In this document: positions 22,058 through 32,756 of the stretch, piece by piece
Layout of the letters: every line of letters starts with the position of its first letter
Position numbering within the stretch: the stretch's first letter is position 1
From: Aphanomyces cochlioides
Lineage: Eukaryota > Oomycota > Saprolegniomycetes > Saprolegniales > Verrucalvaceae
DNA length: 64,000 bases
NCBI GenBank assembly: GCA_019828595.1
Contig: JAHQRK010000001.1
Coordinates: 4,836,001-4,900,000, forward strand
Direction: 5' to 3'
Position numbers and translations under genes: made by a program
The notes under the pieces: model-generated
The model's input: the letters and a program-made list of their open reading frames with translations, nothing else
What the model was told of the DNA's origin: nothing
Databases searched by the model: none

Positions 22058-24870
22058 TTAGAGTTGATCGTCCTCCAAATCGAGGGGATCAATTTCGTCG
22101 GCGTTCATGGAGTGGTGAGCTTTGCTGCAGAGCTCGTCGATGTGGTAATTGTTGGTGATGCTTTTGAGCATCGAGATGGCCGACAAGACGGGAGCCGGCA
22201 AAGTGAACTTCTCGAGATTGTCGCTGAAGTTTTCGATCAAAGCAAACAGCGACCAGTCCGTCAAGCAGTTGGTGTCAGGCAATCTTGTTGCTTCTTGGTT
22301 CAATAGAACAGTCAGTGCCTCCGAGTTTGTGTAGAGGTCTGGGGCCCGATTTGAGAGGAATAAGTCAATCGTAGCAAGTGCAAAGAGGATGCGCTTGATC
22401 TCTGGTATGTCCGTGGTCAATTCTTCCAAGATTTCTGACGGGTGAATCTTGTATTGAGCCATGAAGTTGACGTGATGTTTGTAGTTGTGAGGCTTGCCTT
22501 GAGCTTTTAACAAAGCCATCTTGCGCTCAATAGTCTTGGTTGCAACAAGTGACTGAAACAAACTGAGGTCTTCATCTTGTGCGTACATAGCATGTGCAAC
22601 GAGCTGAGGGTCATCTCGCAAAATGCGTTGACATTCGGTGATACTGCCTTCGACTTTCTTGTCTCGAATGATCTTCTTCGCCAATTCGAGGTGGGCTGCA
22701 GCAGACTTGTTAAGTCGTTGTTTCTTCGCTTTGCCTTTGGTCTTTTTCGGGCGTGGCGCATTTGAATCTTCCAATACAATTCGAGGCACTGCAAAGTCTT
22801 CAAACGAGAGTTCCACGTCGTCTTCTTCGAGGATATGAAAACGGTTGGATGTCGGCAGGGGATCCAAACGTGGGGACGAAGGCAAAGTACGCTTTGGAGC
22901 TGGTCCAGACCGGTAGCCCGTTACCAATTGAAGGTCCAGCGAGTTCTTGGGCTGCTCACTTGGTGGAGCAAGAGCGGGCGATTCGTTGGTAGACATTTCC
23001 ACATCTTCTTGTTGTTTGTCTTGTCCATTGTTGTTAGGGGGATCGCTGTCACCAGACATATCGACATCAGAGCCATGAGAAGGAGCTGTTGGCTGTGGTT
23101 GTTCATCTTGACCATCTCCAGATGCCTCAGTTGAGTCGGCCTTGCCTTCCGCATTTGTTCCAGGGTCTTGATCATGATCGTCTCCATCATGTTCAGGTTC
23201 TTTTTCTCCTGACGGAGGAGATTTTGCCGCTGCCTTGGCCGCTTTTGCCTTCGCTTTTTCAGCCTTGGCCTCTGCACGTCGTGAAACAATCGACGGAGGC
23301 AATGTCTTGTTCAGAGCAGCGATCTTGTGCTGAAACACGACGACAAAAGGCTGACCCGACGGATCCGTAATGGTGATTTCGCGTAGTGCGTCGCCGGATT
23401 TTGGCACCAACACTGCAGGAGGCGCAGGCGACTTGAAAATGACTCTCAAATGCGGCGACTTGATGTTCTGACCAGCAGTAGGGTTGAATGCTGCTATCAC
23501 TGACTTGGTCAATGCAGCCATTTTCTTGACAATTGCCTTGGCCATCGAAGGGTGACTGACCTTGTTGAACGTAACGTAGTAGTTGTTGCCATAACGCGAG
23601 TATTTGGGAACCAGGAAGTCTTTGCCACCAAGTCGAAACGTTGTGCCTCCCATTTCCACGCACGTAGACAAGTTGTAACTTGAGATCACAATGGTCTGTG
23701 GGTTCTTCTTGTGGATCAAAATGTTCGGAAATTTGGAGCCCCATAACGAACCAGGATTTTCCTTGACAAATTGATCGCAGATGACTTTTTCGGACCAGTC
23801 CTTGTAGGCTTCGCCCAACTTGACTGTGAGCTCGTACACTTGGGACTGGGGGGTGAGCAAAATGTTTTCAATGAAGGCGTCCATGTCACCAGAGTCTTTG
23901 TAGAATGTGTCCGCCATGGCCTCGCATCGCGCAATATCGTCATCGGCAATAGCATGAGCACCAGTGTTGCGATGTTTCGCGCCTTTGGGGGCATTGCCTT
24001 GCTTGGCATCTTTCTTGGACGAAGCTGAATCCTTGCCGGGAGCCTTTTGCGTCCATGAATTTGAGTATTTCCCTCGTCGGTTAAGGCCTCGGTTTCAGTA
24101 GAATCCTTCCCCTCGGCGTCTCCAGAGACCATATCCACGTCCTCTTGAGATTTTTCTTCTTCCTCTCCCGTTCTAGGAGGCTCAGCACAGGGGGCGACGC
24201 GGTTGGTGGCTGCTGGCTCAGTCCCATTGGTCACGAGAAAGGCCGGGGCCAGACCCCCAGTGACAGGGGTAGAAGGGGAATCCATGCCATCCCCGCAGCA
24301 CGGTGACTGGGGTACACCATTGCTCCGGCGAGAACCCAAATCGGGATACCGCCCCCGCCCCTCCGAAGAGGCCCCTGGGGGGAAGTAGACAGAACCGCAG
24401 GGTGTGCCCATAGGGGGGGCCCTCGTAGCCTCTAGGGCTGGCATGGACCCCGTTTTCTCGCCGCCTTCACTGGGGATCGACTCCAATTGGAGTCCAGGGA
24501 AGCAGCCACCACAGGCACAAGGCCCCAGTGGTTCGCCCTCCTGAGTGAGGGCTTCGCTAGACAAGTTAACGACAGTGGTCTGGGGGTCAACCACTGACCC
24601 ACTGAGGTTGACCCCCCCTGGAACTCCGGCGAGTGGAGCACCAGGTGAAGCGCTGGTGGAGCGAGACGCAGATTGGTCTCCAGAGACGCTGTTAGGGTCG
24701 AACTCGACCTCCACTTCGGCCCTAGGGTTAGGTGTAGCGACATTACTCACACCACTTCCGCCATCCTGATTGGACGACGAAAGTGGGTGAGGTGATACAA
24801 TACCTGGAATGATGGTGACTCCGTGAGTGTTGGTCTCACGAAGCTCGGAACAGCTGTTGGCGTTGGACAT
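22058..24870 (-). pseudogene. ORF1 of L2, 226-bp frameshifting deletion
   Basis: It corresponds to the 1012-aa ORF1 class (with the four-residue AAAK insertion in the Lys/Ala run) but is 226 nt shorter. The junction at 24057/24058 joins GCGTCCATG to AATTTGAG; the two deleted ends share a TG dinucleotide, typical of microhomology-mediated joining. 226 is not a multiple of three, so the conserved central domain (from MADTFYKDS) is out of frame with the N-terminus. The stop after DDQL is retained. Confidence 0.88.
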
Positions 24871-25908
24871 TTTGAGCGCGGCGGCACTTGATAACTTCTT
24901 GACTTGAGGGGTACGAGGCAAATTCGGAAGTTGAAATTCTTTGAGTTGGGAGCGGATATCATTGACCAGCATGTCGTAGGCCTTGGAGATATTGTGGAAT
25001 GTTGGAGACTTGTCCAAAAATCGATCCAGACATCCATGAACAATCTCGGCCGCTCGTGGTAGACGAAGTAGCCAAGTTGGAGCTTTCCATGATCCAGAGC
25101 CATGGCGCAATGTTTGACGCTTTGTGATGATACGACATGCCACGTGGTCAGCCTGTGGAACGTGTGGCATGTGCGTCGCCTTCCAATGACGAAGACCCGC
25201 CAAGGTGGACGAACAAAAGATGTAGTCAAGTCGGTTGGTGAGTGTGGGACTTGTGAAGGCTCGTGCCACGGGGTTTTGACGGCGAAACAGATCCACCAGA
25301 GACAAACTGTGCATCCATTGTTCCAGTTGAAGGGTGCCGGCCATGGTGGAGGTACTGGGTCTCAACGAATCCAAATCTTTGTTGAGAGTGCAGTTGAAAT
25401 CTCCTCCAACAATGTGGAGCGCATGTGGAGGAAAGTCGCGTGGCAATTCTTCGAAGTAACTTGCTCGTTCTTGGAAGGCTGCCGGCGCATAGATATTGTG
25501 GAGAACGACTGTCAGTGGACCCAGAGTACATCGCACTTGTAGATAACGACCACGAAGCACTGAGTTGTCATGAGGGACTTGAGTGGCGTTCTTCAAAGGA
25601 GAGTGAGGATGTATCAACGTAGCCAGACCTCCAGTGGCTGGCGACGTGGATACTTCAGGGTAAATAGGCTCTTCAAAGAACAAAGAGCCTTCGTGGTTTG
25701 TGATGCGTTGCCAATGGAACGCAACACGGTCGTGGAGACTTGGCGTGCGGAAACGGGTTTCTTGGATAAAGGAAACGTCGTGAACACTTGATAGTTTGTC
25801 GAGGATGTACCGATGACTGTTGGAGAAGCCATTGGTGTTGAGGGAGATGATTTGTGGGTCCCAGTCCACGAGTTCAGTTGGGACATCGGAGAAGTTGTTG
25901 TCAATCAT
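23716..25908 (-). CDS. Chimeric ORF: endonuclease domain fused to ORF1 N-terminus
   Basis: From the ORF2 start ATG of L3 (25908) the frame runs through nearly the whole AP-endonuclease domain and about 90 residues beyond, to QLKEF. It then crosses the junction at 24932/24931 in frame into the leader and ORF1 of L2 (QLPNLPRTPQ...). It continues until the 226-bp deletion shifts it, ending at 23716; about 730 codons in all. Endonuclease motifs visible: SLNTNGF, IQETRF, NIYAP, GGDFN, RLDYI and ADH. The fusion is an accident of the junction; whether it is transcribed is unknown. If made, it would be an endonuclease without RT, tethered to the ORF1 N-terminal region. Confidence 0.55.
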   Translation of the reverse strand: MIDNNFSDVPTELVDWDPQIISLNTNGFSNSHRYILDKLSSVHDVSFIQETRFRTPSLHDRVAFHWQRITNHEGSLFFEEPIYPEVSTSPATGGLATLIHPHSPLKNATQVPHDNSVLRGRYLQVRCTLGPLTVVLHNIYAPAAFQERASYFEELPRDFPPHALHIVGGDFNCTLNKDLDSLRPSTSTMAGTLQLEQWMHSLSLVDLFRRQNPVARAFTSPTLTNRLDYIFCSSTLAGLRHWKATHMPHVPQADHVACRIITKRQTLRHGSGSWKAPTWLLRLPRAAEIVHGCLDRFLDKSPTFHNISKAYDMLVNDIRSQLKEFQLPNLPRTPQVKKLSSAAALKMSNANSCSELRETNTHGVTIIPGIVSPHPLSSSNQDGGSGVSNVATPNPRAEVEVEFDPNSVSGDQSASRSTSASPGAPLAGVPGGVNLSGSVVDPQTTVVNLSSEALTQEGEPLGPCACGGCFPGLQLESIPSEGGEKTGSMPALEATRAPPMGTPCGSVYFPPGASSEGRGRYPDLGSRRSNGVPQSPCCGDGMDSPSTPVTGGLAPAFLVTNGTEPAATNRVAPCAEPPRTGEEEEKSQEDVDMVSGDAEGKDSTETEALTDEGNTQIHGRKRLPARIQLRPRKMPSKAMPPKARNIATLVLMLLPMTILRDARPWRTHSTKTLVTWTPSLKTFCSPPSPKCTSSQSSWAKPTRTGPKKSSAINLSRKILVRYGAPNFRTF

Positions 25909-28900
25909 CACGAGTACAGATGAAAATGAGTAGAATGGAGGGGTGAGAGGGGAGGTTGAAATGGATTGAAGCAGGGGATAGAAGCCTTAGAGTTGATCGT
26001 CCTCCAAATCGAGGGGATCAATTTCGTCGGCGTTCATGGAGTGGTGAGCTTTGCTGCAGAGCTCGTCGATGTGGTAATTGTTGGTGATGCTTTTGAGCAT
26101 CGAGATGGCCGACAAGACGGGAGCCGGCAAAGTGAACTTCTCGAGATTGTCGCTGAAGTTTTCGATCAAAGCAAACAGCGACCAGTCCGTCAAGCAGTTG
26201 GTGTCAGGCAATCTTGTTGCTTCTTGGTTCAATAGAACAGTCAGTGCCTCCGAGTTTGTGTAGAGGTCTGGGGCCCGATTTGAGAGGAATAAGTCAATCG
26301 TAGCAAGTGCAAAGAGGATGCGCTTGATCTCTGGTATGTCCGTGGTCAATTCTTCCAAGATTTCTGACGGGTGAATCTTGTATTGAGCCATGAAGTTGAC
26401 GTGATGTTTGTAGTTGTGAGGCTTGCCTTGAGCTTTTAACAAAGCCATCTTGCGCTCAATAGTCTTGGTTGCAACAAGTGTCTGAAACAAACTGAGGTCT
26501 TCATCTTGTGCGTACATAGCATGTGCAACGAGCTGAGGGTCATCTCGCAAAATGCGTTGACATTCGGTGATACTGCCTTCGACTTTCTTGTCTCGAATGA
26601 TCTTCTTCGCCAATTCGAGGTGGGCTGCAGCAGACTTGTTAAGTCGTTGTTTCTTCGCTTTGCCTTTGGTCTTTTTCGGGCGTGGCGCATTTGAATCTTC
26701 CAATACAATTCGAGGCACTGCAAAGTCTTCAAACGAGAGTTCCACGTCGTCTTCTTCGAGGATATGAAAACGGTTGGATGTCGGCAGGGGATCCAAACGT
26801 GGGGACGAAGGCAAAGTACGTTTTGGAGCTGGTCCAGACCGGTAGCCCGTTACCAATTGAAGGTCCAGCGAGTTCTTGGGCTGCTCACTTGGTGGAGCAA
26901 GAGCGGGCGATTCGTTGGTAGACATTTCCACATCTTCTTGTTGTTTGTCTTGTCCATTGTTGTTAGGGGGATCGCTGTCACCAGACATATCGACATCAGA
27001 GCCATGAGAAGGAGCTGTTGGCTGTGGTTGTTCATCTTGACCATCTCCAGATGCCTCAGTTGAGTCGGCCTTGCCTTCCGCATTTGTTCCAGGGTCTTGA
27101 TCATGATCGTCTCCATCATGTTCAGGTTCTTTTTCTCCTGACGGAGGAGATTTTGCCGCTGCCTTGGCCGCTTTTGCCTTCGCTTTTTCAGCCTTGGCCT
27201 CTGCACGTCGTGAAACAATCGACGGAGGCAATGTCTTGTTCAGAGCAGCGATCTTGTGCTGAAACACGACGACAAAAGGCTGACCCGACGGATCCGTAAT
27301 GGTGATTTCGCGTAGTGCGTCGCCGGATTTTGGCACCAACACTGCAGGAGGCGCAGGCGACTTGAAAATGACTCTCAAATGCGGCGACTTGATGTTCTGA
27401 CCAGCAGTAGGGTTGAATGCTGCTATCACTGACTTGGTCAATGCAGCCATTTTCTTGACAATTGCCTTGGCCATCGAAGGGTGACTGACCTTGTTGAACG
27501 TAACGTAGTAGTTGTTGCCATAACGCGAGTATTTGGGAACCAGGAAGTCTTTGCCACCAAGTCGAAACGTTGTGCCTCCCATTTCCACGCACGTAGACAA
27601 GTTGTAACTTGAGATCACAATGGTCTGTGGGTTCTTCTTGTGGATCAAAATGTTCGGAAATTTGGAGCCCCATAACGAACCAGGATTTTCCTTGACAAAT
27701 TGATCGCAGATGACTTTTTCGGACCAGTCCTTGTAGGCTTCGCCCAACTTGACTGTGAGCTCGTACACTTGGGACTGGGGGGTGAGCAAAATGTTTTCAA
27801 TGAAGGCGTCCATGTCACCAGAGTCTTTGTAGAATGCGTCCGCCATGGCCTCGCATCGCGCAATATCGTCATCGGCAATAGCATGAGCACCAGTGTTGCG
27901 ATGTTTCGCGCCTTTGGGGGCATTGCCTTGCTTGGCATCTTTCTTGGACGAAGCTGAATCCTTGCCGGGAGTCTTTTGCGTCCATGGATTGGCCTTTTCA
28001 GCGTTTTGTTGCTCTTGATCGCCTTGTATTTTGTCTGCCGCGGTAGGAGGATCAACAGCGCCATTTCCTTGAGCAACGGATTTGTCGACAATGTCTTGAT
28101 TTGACTGGTCATTGTCATTGTTTGTCGATTGTTCCTCTTGAATAACTTCTCCAGGAGTATCACACGGCTTCGCTTGGCCGTTAATATCGCCTGACCCATC
28201 AACCTCCGAGTGAATTTGAGTATTTCCCTCGTCGGTTAAGGCCTCGGTTTCAGTAGAATCCTTCCCCTCGGCGTCTCCAGAGACCATATCCACGTCCTCT
28301 TGAGATTTTTCTTCTTCCTCTCCCGTTCTAGGAGGCTCAGCACAGGGGGTGACGCGGTTGGTGGCTGCTGGCTCAGTCCCATTGGCCACGAGAAAGGCCG
28401 GGGCCAGACCCCCAGTGACAGGGGTAGAAGGGGAATCCATGCCATCCCCGCAGCACGGTGACTGGGGTACACCATTGCTCCGGCGAGAACCCAAATCGGG
28501 ATACCGCCCCCGCCCCTCCGAAGAGGCCCCTGGGGGGAAGTAGACAGAACCGCAGGGTGTGCCCATAGGGGGGGCCCTCGTAGCCTCTAGGGCTGGCATG
28601 GACCCCGTTTTCTCGCCGCCTTCACTGGGGATCGACTCCAATTGGAGTCCAGGGAAGCAGCCACCACAGGCACAAGGCCCCAGTGGTTCGCCCTCCTGAG
28701 TGAGGGCTTCGCTAGACAAGTTAACGACAGTGGTCTGGGGGTCAACCACTGACCCACTGAGGTTGACCCCCCCTGGAACTCCGGCGAGTGGAGCACCAGG
28801 TGAAGCGCTGGTGGAGCGAGACGCAGATTGGTCTCCAGAGACGCTGTTAGGGTCGAACTCGACCTCCACTTCGGCCCTAGGGTTAGGTGTAGCGACATTA

Positions 28901-29086
28901 CTCACACCACTTCCGCCATCCTGATTGGACGACGAAAGTGGGTGAGGTGATACAATACCTGGAATGATGGTGACTCCGTGAGTGTTGGTCTCACGAAGCT
29001 CGGAACAGCTGTTGGCGTTGGACATTTTGAGCGCGGCGGCACTTGATAACTTCTTGACTTGAGGGGTACGAGGCAAATTCGGAAGT
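24932..29086 (-). mobile_element. LINE copy L3: complete 5' end, ORF1 and ORF2 N-terminal third only
   Basis: This 4155-bp unit starts at the LINE 5' end (29086) and stops in ORF2 at CAAAGAATTTCA, where the 5' end of L2 follows. The unit L4 before it stops at exactly the same ORF2 base and is followed by the 5' end of L3. Two identical junctions one period apart mean one original joining event followed by tandem duplication through unequal exchange. Both junctions carry the same C-to-T change beside the breakpoint, which supports common descent. Confidence 0.85.
25987..29025 (-). CDS. ORF1 protein of L3, intact (1012 aa)
   Basis: This is an uninterrupted ORF1 from ATG (MSNANSC, AAAATGTCC context) to the DDQL terminus. 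Residues 1 to about 330 are low complexity: Ser/Pro/Gly-rich, then very acidic (EEEEKSQEDVD). A conserved central domain starts at about residue 394 (MADAFYKDSGDMDAF) and includes GNNYYVTFNKV, possibly a nucleic-acid-binding fold; I cannot assign a Pfam family by eye. A Lys/Ala-rich run with the AAAK insertion follows. A second acidic, Pro-rich stretch leads to RPKKTKGKAKKQR, a likely nuclear-localisation or RNA-contact patch, and then a helical C-terminus from about residue 804. By analogy with L1-type elements it should bind LINE RNA. The upstream ORF2 remnant is in frame with it, so an N-terminal extension is possible but probably irrelevant. Confidence 0.8.
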   Translation of the reverse strand: MSNANSCSELRETNTHGVTIIPGIVSPHPLSSSNQDGGSGVSNVATPNPRAEVEVEFDPNSVSGDQSASRSTSASPGAPLAGVPGGVNLSGSVVDPQTTVVNLSSEALTQEGEPLGPCACGGCFPGLQLESIPSEGGEKTGSMPALEATRAPPMGTPCGSVYFPPGASSEGRGRYPDLGSRRSNGVPQSPCCGDGMDSPSTPVTGGLAPAFLVANGTEPAATNRVTPCAEPPRTGEEEEKSQEDVDMVSGDAEGKDSTETEALTDEGNTQIHSEVDGSGDINGQAKPCDTPGEVIQEEQSTNNDNDQSNQDIVDKSVAQGNGAVDPPTAADKIQGDQEQQNAEKANPWTQKTPGKDSASSKKDAKQGNAPKGAKHRNTGAHAIADDDIARCEAMADAFYKDSGDMDAFIENILLTPQSQVYELTVKLGEAYKDWSEKVICDQFVKENPGSLWGSKFPNILIHKKNPQTIVISSYNLSTCVEMGGTTFRLGGKDFLVPKYSRYGNNYYVTFNKVSHPSMAKAIVKKMAALTKSVIAAFNPTAGQNIKSPHLRVIFKSPAPPAVLVPKSGDALREITITDPSGQPFVVVFQHKIAALNKTLPPSIVSRRAEAKAEKAKAKAAKAAAKSPPSGEKEPEHDGDDHDQDPGTNAEGKADSTEASGDGQDEQPQPTAPSHGSDVDMSGDSDPPNNNGQDKQQEDVEMSTNESPALAPPSEQPKNSLDLQLVTGYRSGPAPKRTLPSSPRLDPLPTSNRFHILEEDDVELSFEDFAVPRIVLEDSNAPRPKKTKGKAKKQRLNKSAAAHLELAKKIIRDKKVEGSITECQRILRDDPQLVAHAMYAQDEDLSLFQTLVATKTIERKMALLKAQGKPHNYKHHVNFMAQYKIHPSEILEELTTDIPEIKRILFALATIDLFLSNRAPDLYTNSEALTVLLNQEATRLPDTNCLTDWSLFALIENFSDNLEKFTLPAPVLSAISMLKSITNNYHIDELCSKAHHSMNADEIDPLDLEDDQL

Positions 29087-30064
29087 TGAAATTCTTTGAG
29101 TTGGGAGCGGATATCATTGACCAGCATGTCGTAGGCCTTGGAGATATTGTGGAATGTTGGAGACTTGTCCAAAAATCGATCCAGACATCCATGAACAATC
29201 TCGGCCGCTCGTGGTAGACGAAGTAGCCAAGTTGGAGCTTTCCATGATCCAGAGCCATGGCGCAATGTTTGACGCTTTGTGATGATACGACATGCCACGT
29301 GGTCAGCCTGTGGAACGTGTGGCATGTGCGTCGCCTTCCAATGACGAAGACCCGCCAAGGTGGACGAACAAAGGATGTAGTCAAGTCGGTTGGTGAGTGT
29401 GGGACTTGTGAAGGCTCGTGCCACGGGGTTTTGACGGCGAAACAGATCCACCAGAGACAAACTGTGCATCCATTGTTCCAGTTGAAGGGTGCCGGCCATG
29501 GTGGAGGTACTGGGTCTCAACGAATCCAAATCTTTGTTGAGAGTGCAGTTGAAATCTCCTCCAACAATGTGGAGCGCATGTGGAGGAAAGTCGCGTGGCA
29601 ATTCTTCGAAGTAACTTGCTCGTTCTTGGAAGGCTGCCGGCGCATAGATATTGTGGAGAACGACTGTCAGTGGACCCAGAGTACATCGCACTTGTAGATA
29701 ACGACCACGAAGCACTGGGTTGTCTTGAGGGACTTGAGTGGCGTTCTTCAAAGGAGAGTGAGGATGTATCAACGTAGCCAGACCTCCAGTGGCTGGCGAC
29801 GTGGATACTTCAGGGTAAATAGGCTCTTCAAAGAACAAAGAGCCTTCGTGGGTTTGTGATGCGTTGCCAATGGAACGCAACACGGTTGTGGAGACTTGGC
29901 GTGCGGAAACGGGTTTCTTGGATAAAGGAAACGTCGTGAACACTTGATAGTTTGTCGAGGATGTACCGATGACTGTTGGAGAAGCCATTGGTGTTGAGGG
30001 AGATGATTTGTGGGTCCCAGTCCACGAGTTCAGTTGGGACATCGGAGAAGTTGTTGTCAATCAT
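29087..30064 (-). pseudogene. ORF2 N-terminal fragment of L4, frameshifted
   Basis: It begins at ATG 30064 (MIDNNFSD) and covers the endonuclease domain plus about 90 residues. One extra G near 29851 (TTCGTGGGTTTG) shifts the frame after about residue 71. The fragment ends at the internal breakpoint shared with L3 and runs into the 5' end of L3. Beyond the shift it is in frame with the ORF1 of L3. No RT domain is present. Confidence 0.85.
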
Positions 30065-30142
30065 CACGAGTACAGATGAAAATGAGTAGAATGGAGGGGT
30101 CAGAGGGGAGGTTGAAATGGATTGAAGCAGGGGATAGAAGCC

Positions 30143-32610
30143 TTAGAGTTGATCGTCCTCCAAATCGAGGGGATCAATTTCGTCGGCGTTCATGGAGTGG
30201 TGAGCTTTGCTGCAGAGCTCGTCGATGTGGTAATTGTTGGTGATGCTTTTGAGCATCGAGATGGCCGACAAGACGGGAGCCGGCAAAGTGAACTTCTCGA
30301 GATTGTCGCTGAAGTTTTCGATCAAAGCAAACAGCGACCAGTCCGTCAAGCAGTTGGTGTCAGGCAATCTTGTTGCTTCTTGGTTCAATAGAACAGTCAG
30401 TGCCTCCGAGTTTGTGTAGAGGTCTGGGGCCCGATTTGAGAGGAATAAGTCAATCGTAGCAAGTGCAAAGAGGATGCGCTTGATCTCTGGTATGTCCGTG
30501 GTCAATTCTTCCAAGATTTCTGACGGGTGAATCTTGTATTGAGCCATGAAGTTGACGTGATGTTTGTAGTTGTGAGGCTTGCCTTGAGCTTTTAACAAAG
30601 CCATCTTGCGCTCAATAGTCTTGGTTGCAACAAGTGACTGAAACAAACTGGGGTCTTCATCTTGTGCGTACATAGCATGTGCAACGAGCTGAGGGTCATC
30701 TCGCAAAATGCGTTGACATTCGGTGATACTGCCTTCGACTTTCTTGTCTCGAATGATCTTCTTCGCCAATTCGAGGTGGGCTGCAGCAGACTTGTTAAGT
30801 CGTTGTTTCTTCGCTTTGCCTTTGGTCTTTTTCGGGCGTGGCGCACTTGAATCTTCCAATACAATTCGAGGCACTGCAAAGTCTTCAAACGAGAGTTCCA
30901 CGTCGTCTTCTTCGAGGATATGAAAACGGTTGGATGTCGGCAGGGGATCCAAACGTGGGGACGAAGGCAAAGTACGTTTTGGAGCTGGTCCAGACCGGTA
31001 GCCCGTTACCAATTGAAGGTCCAGCGAGTTCTTGGGCTGCTCACTTGGTGGAGCAAGAGCGGGCGATTCGTTGGTAGACATTTCCACATCTTCTTGTTGT
31101 TTGTCTTGTCCATTGTTGTTAGGGGGATCGCTGTCACCAGACATATCGACATCAGAGCCATGAGAAGGAGCTGTTGGCTGTGGTTGTTCATCTTGACCAT
31201 CTCCAGATGCCTCAGTTGAGTCGGCCTTGCCTTCCGCATTTGTTCCAGGGTCTTGATCATGATCGTCTCCATCATGTTCAGGTTCTTTTTCTCCTGACGG
31301 AGGAGATTTTGCCGCTTTTGCCTTCGCTTTTTCAGCCTTGGCCTCTGCACGTCGTGAAACAATCGACGGAGGCAATGTCTTGTTCAGAGCAGCGATCTTG
31401 TGCTGAAACACGACGACAAAAGGCTGACCCGACGGATCCGTAATGGTGATTTCGCGTAGTGCGTCGCCGGATTTTGGCACCAGCACTGCAGGAGGCGCAG
31501 ACGACTTGAAAATGACTCTCAAATGCGGCGACTTGATGTTCTGACCAGCAGTAGGGTTGAATGCTGCTATCACTGACTTGGTCAATGCAGCCATTTTCTT
31601 GACAATTGCCTTGGCCATCGAAGGGTGACTGACCTTGTTGAACGTAACGTAGTAGTTGTTGCCATAACGCGAGTACTTGGGAACCAGGAAGTCTTTGCCA
31701 CCAAGTCGAAACGTTGTGCCTCCCATTTCCACGCACGTAGACAAGTTGTAACTTGAGATCACAATGGTCTGTGGGTTCTTCTTGTGGATCAAAATGTTCG
31801 GAAATTTGGAGCCCCATAACGAACCAGGATTTTCCTTGACAAATTGATCGCAGATGACTTTTTCGGACCAGTCCTTGTAGGCTTCGCCCAACTTGACTGT
31901 GAGCTCGTACACTTGGGACTGGGGAGTGAGCAAAATGTTTTCAATGAAGGCGTCCATGTCACCAGAGTCTTTGTAGAATGCGTCCGCCATGGCCTCGCAT
32001 CGCGCAATATCGTCATCGGCAATAGCATGAGCACCAGTGTTGCGATGTTTCGCGCCTTTGGGGGCATTGCCTTGCTTGGAATCTTTCTTGGACGAAGCTG
32101 AATCCTTGCCGGGAGTCTTTTGCGTCCATGGATTGGCCTTTTCAGCGTTTTGTTGCTCTTGATCGCCTTGTATTTTGTCTGCCGCAGTAGGAGGATCAAC
32201 AGCGCCATTTCCTTGAGCAACGGATTTGTCGACAATGTCTTGATTTGACTGGTCATTGTCATTGTTTGTCGATTGTTCCTCTTGAATAACTTCTCCAGGA
32301 GTATCACACGGCTTCGCTTGGCCGTTAATATCGCCTGACCCATCAACCTCCGAGTGAATTTGAGTATTTCCCTCGTCGGTTAAGGCCTCAGTTTCAGTAG
32401 AATCCTTCCCCTCGGCGTCTCCAGAGACCATATCCACGTCCTCTTGAGATTTTTCTTCTTCCTCTCCCGTTCTAGGAGGCTCAGCACAGGGGGCGACGCG
32501 GTTGGTGGCTGCTGGCTCAGTCCCATTGGTCACGAGAAAGGCCGGGGCCAGACCCCCAGTGACAGGGGTAGAAGGGGAATCCATGCCATCCCCGCAGCAC
32601 GGTGACTGGG
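30143..32610 (-). pseudogene. ORF1 of L4, N-terminus missing
   Basis: It is open from QSPCCGDGMDSPSTP to the DDQL stop, of the class lacking the AAAK insertion. The first roughly 200 residues, including the start codon, are absent; the frame happens to run back into the 3' tail of L5, but the only apparent initiation codon there is TTG. An internal ATG (MDSPSTP) could start a shortened protein retaining the acidic stretch, central domain and C-terminus. Confidence 0.8.
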
Positions 32611-32756
32611 TTAAATGAGTTGTATTAACCTTATTTTTGAGCAAAGGCCCTAATGACTTACTAATTTGCCTCGTACTGTATAAATAGAACTTGGAAAACA
32701 GAATATGGCAAAGTGGTCATTGAACAGGAGATGAAGTGGTGAGCCGTCATGCTCAC

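Larger units (their letters stand above)
17782..24931 (-). mobile_element. LINE copy L2, both termini present, inactive
   Basis: This copy runs from the 5' end (complement ending at 24931) to the terminal TTAA at 17782-17785. The 3' sense flank CCTTAGAG is antisense ORF1 of another copy. The 5' flank is the cut ORF2 of L3. Because the two flanks do not belong to one target, a simple insertion is ruled out for the present arrangement. ORF1 has a 226-bp deletion and ORF2 three frameshifts, so it is one of the most decayed full-length copies here. Confidence 0.88.
29087..32610 (-). mobile_element. LINE copy L4: partial ORF1 and ORF2 N-terminal part
   Basis: L4 is missing at both ends. On the 5' side it begins inside ORF1 at CCCAGTCACCG, flush with the 3' terminus of L5; this is the L5 insertion target, so the missing ORF1 start was probably lost when L5 inserted. 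On the 3' side it ends at the ORF2 breakpoint shared with L3. Confidence 0.82.

Noticed and set aside
25987..30060. A 1357-codon frame that looks like one giant protein
   Set aside because: It begins at a TTG in a shadow frame and enters the ORF2 frame only through the extra G near 29851, then crosses into ORF1. Better described as a frameshifted ORF2 remnant plus an intact ORF1.
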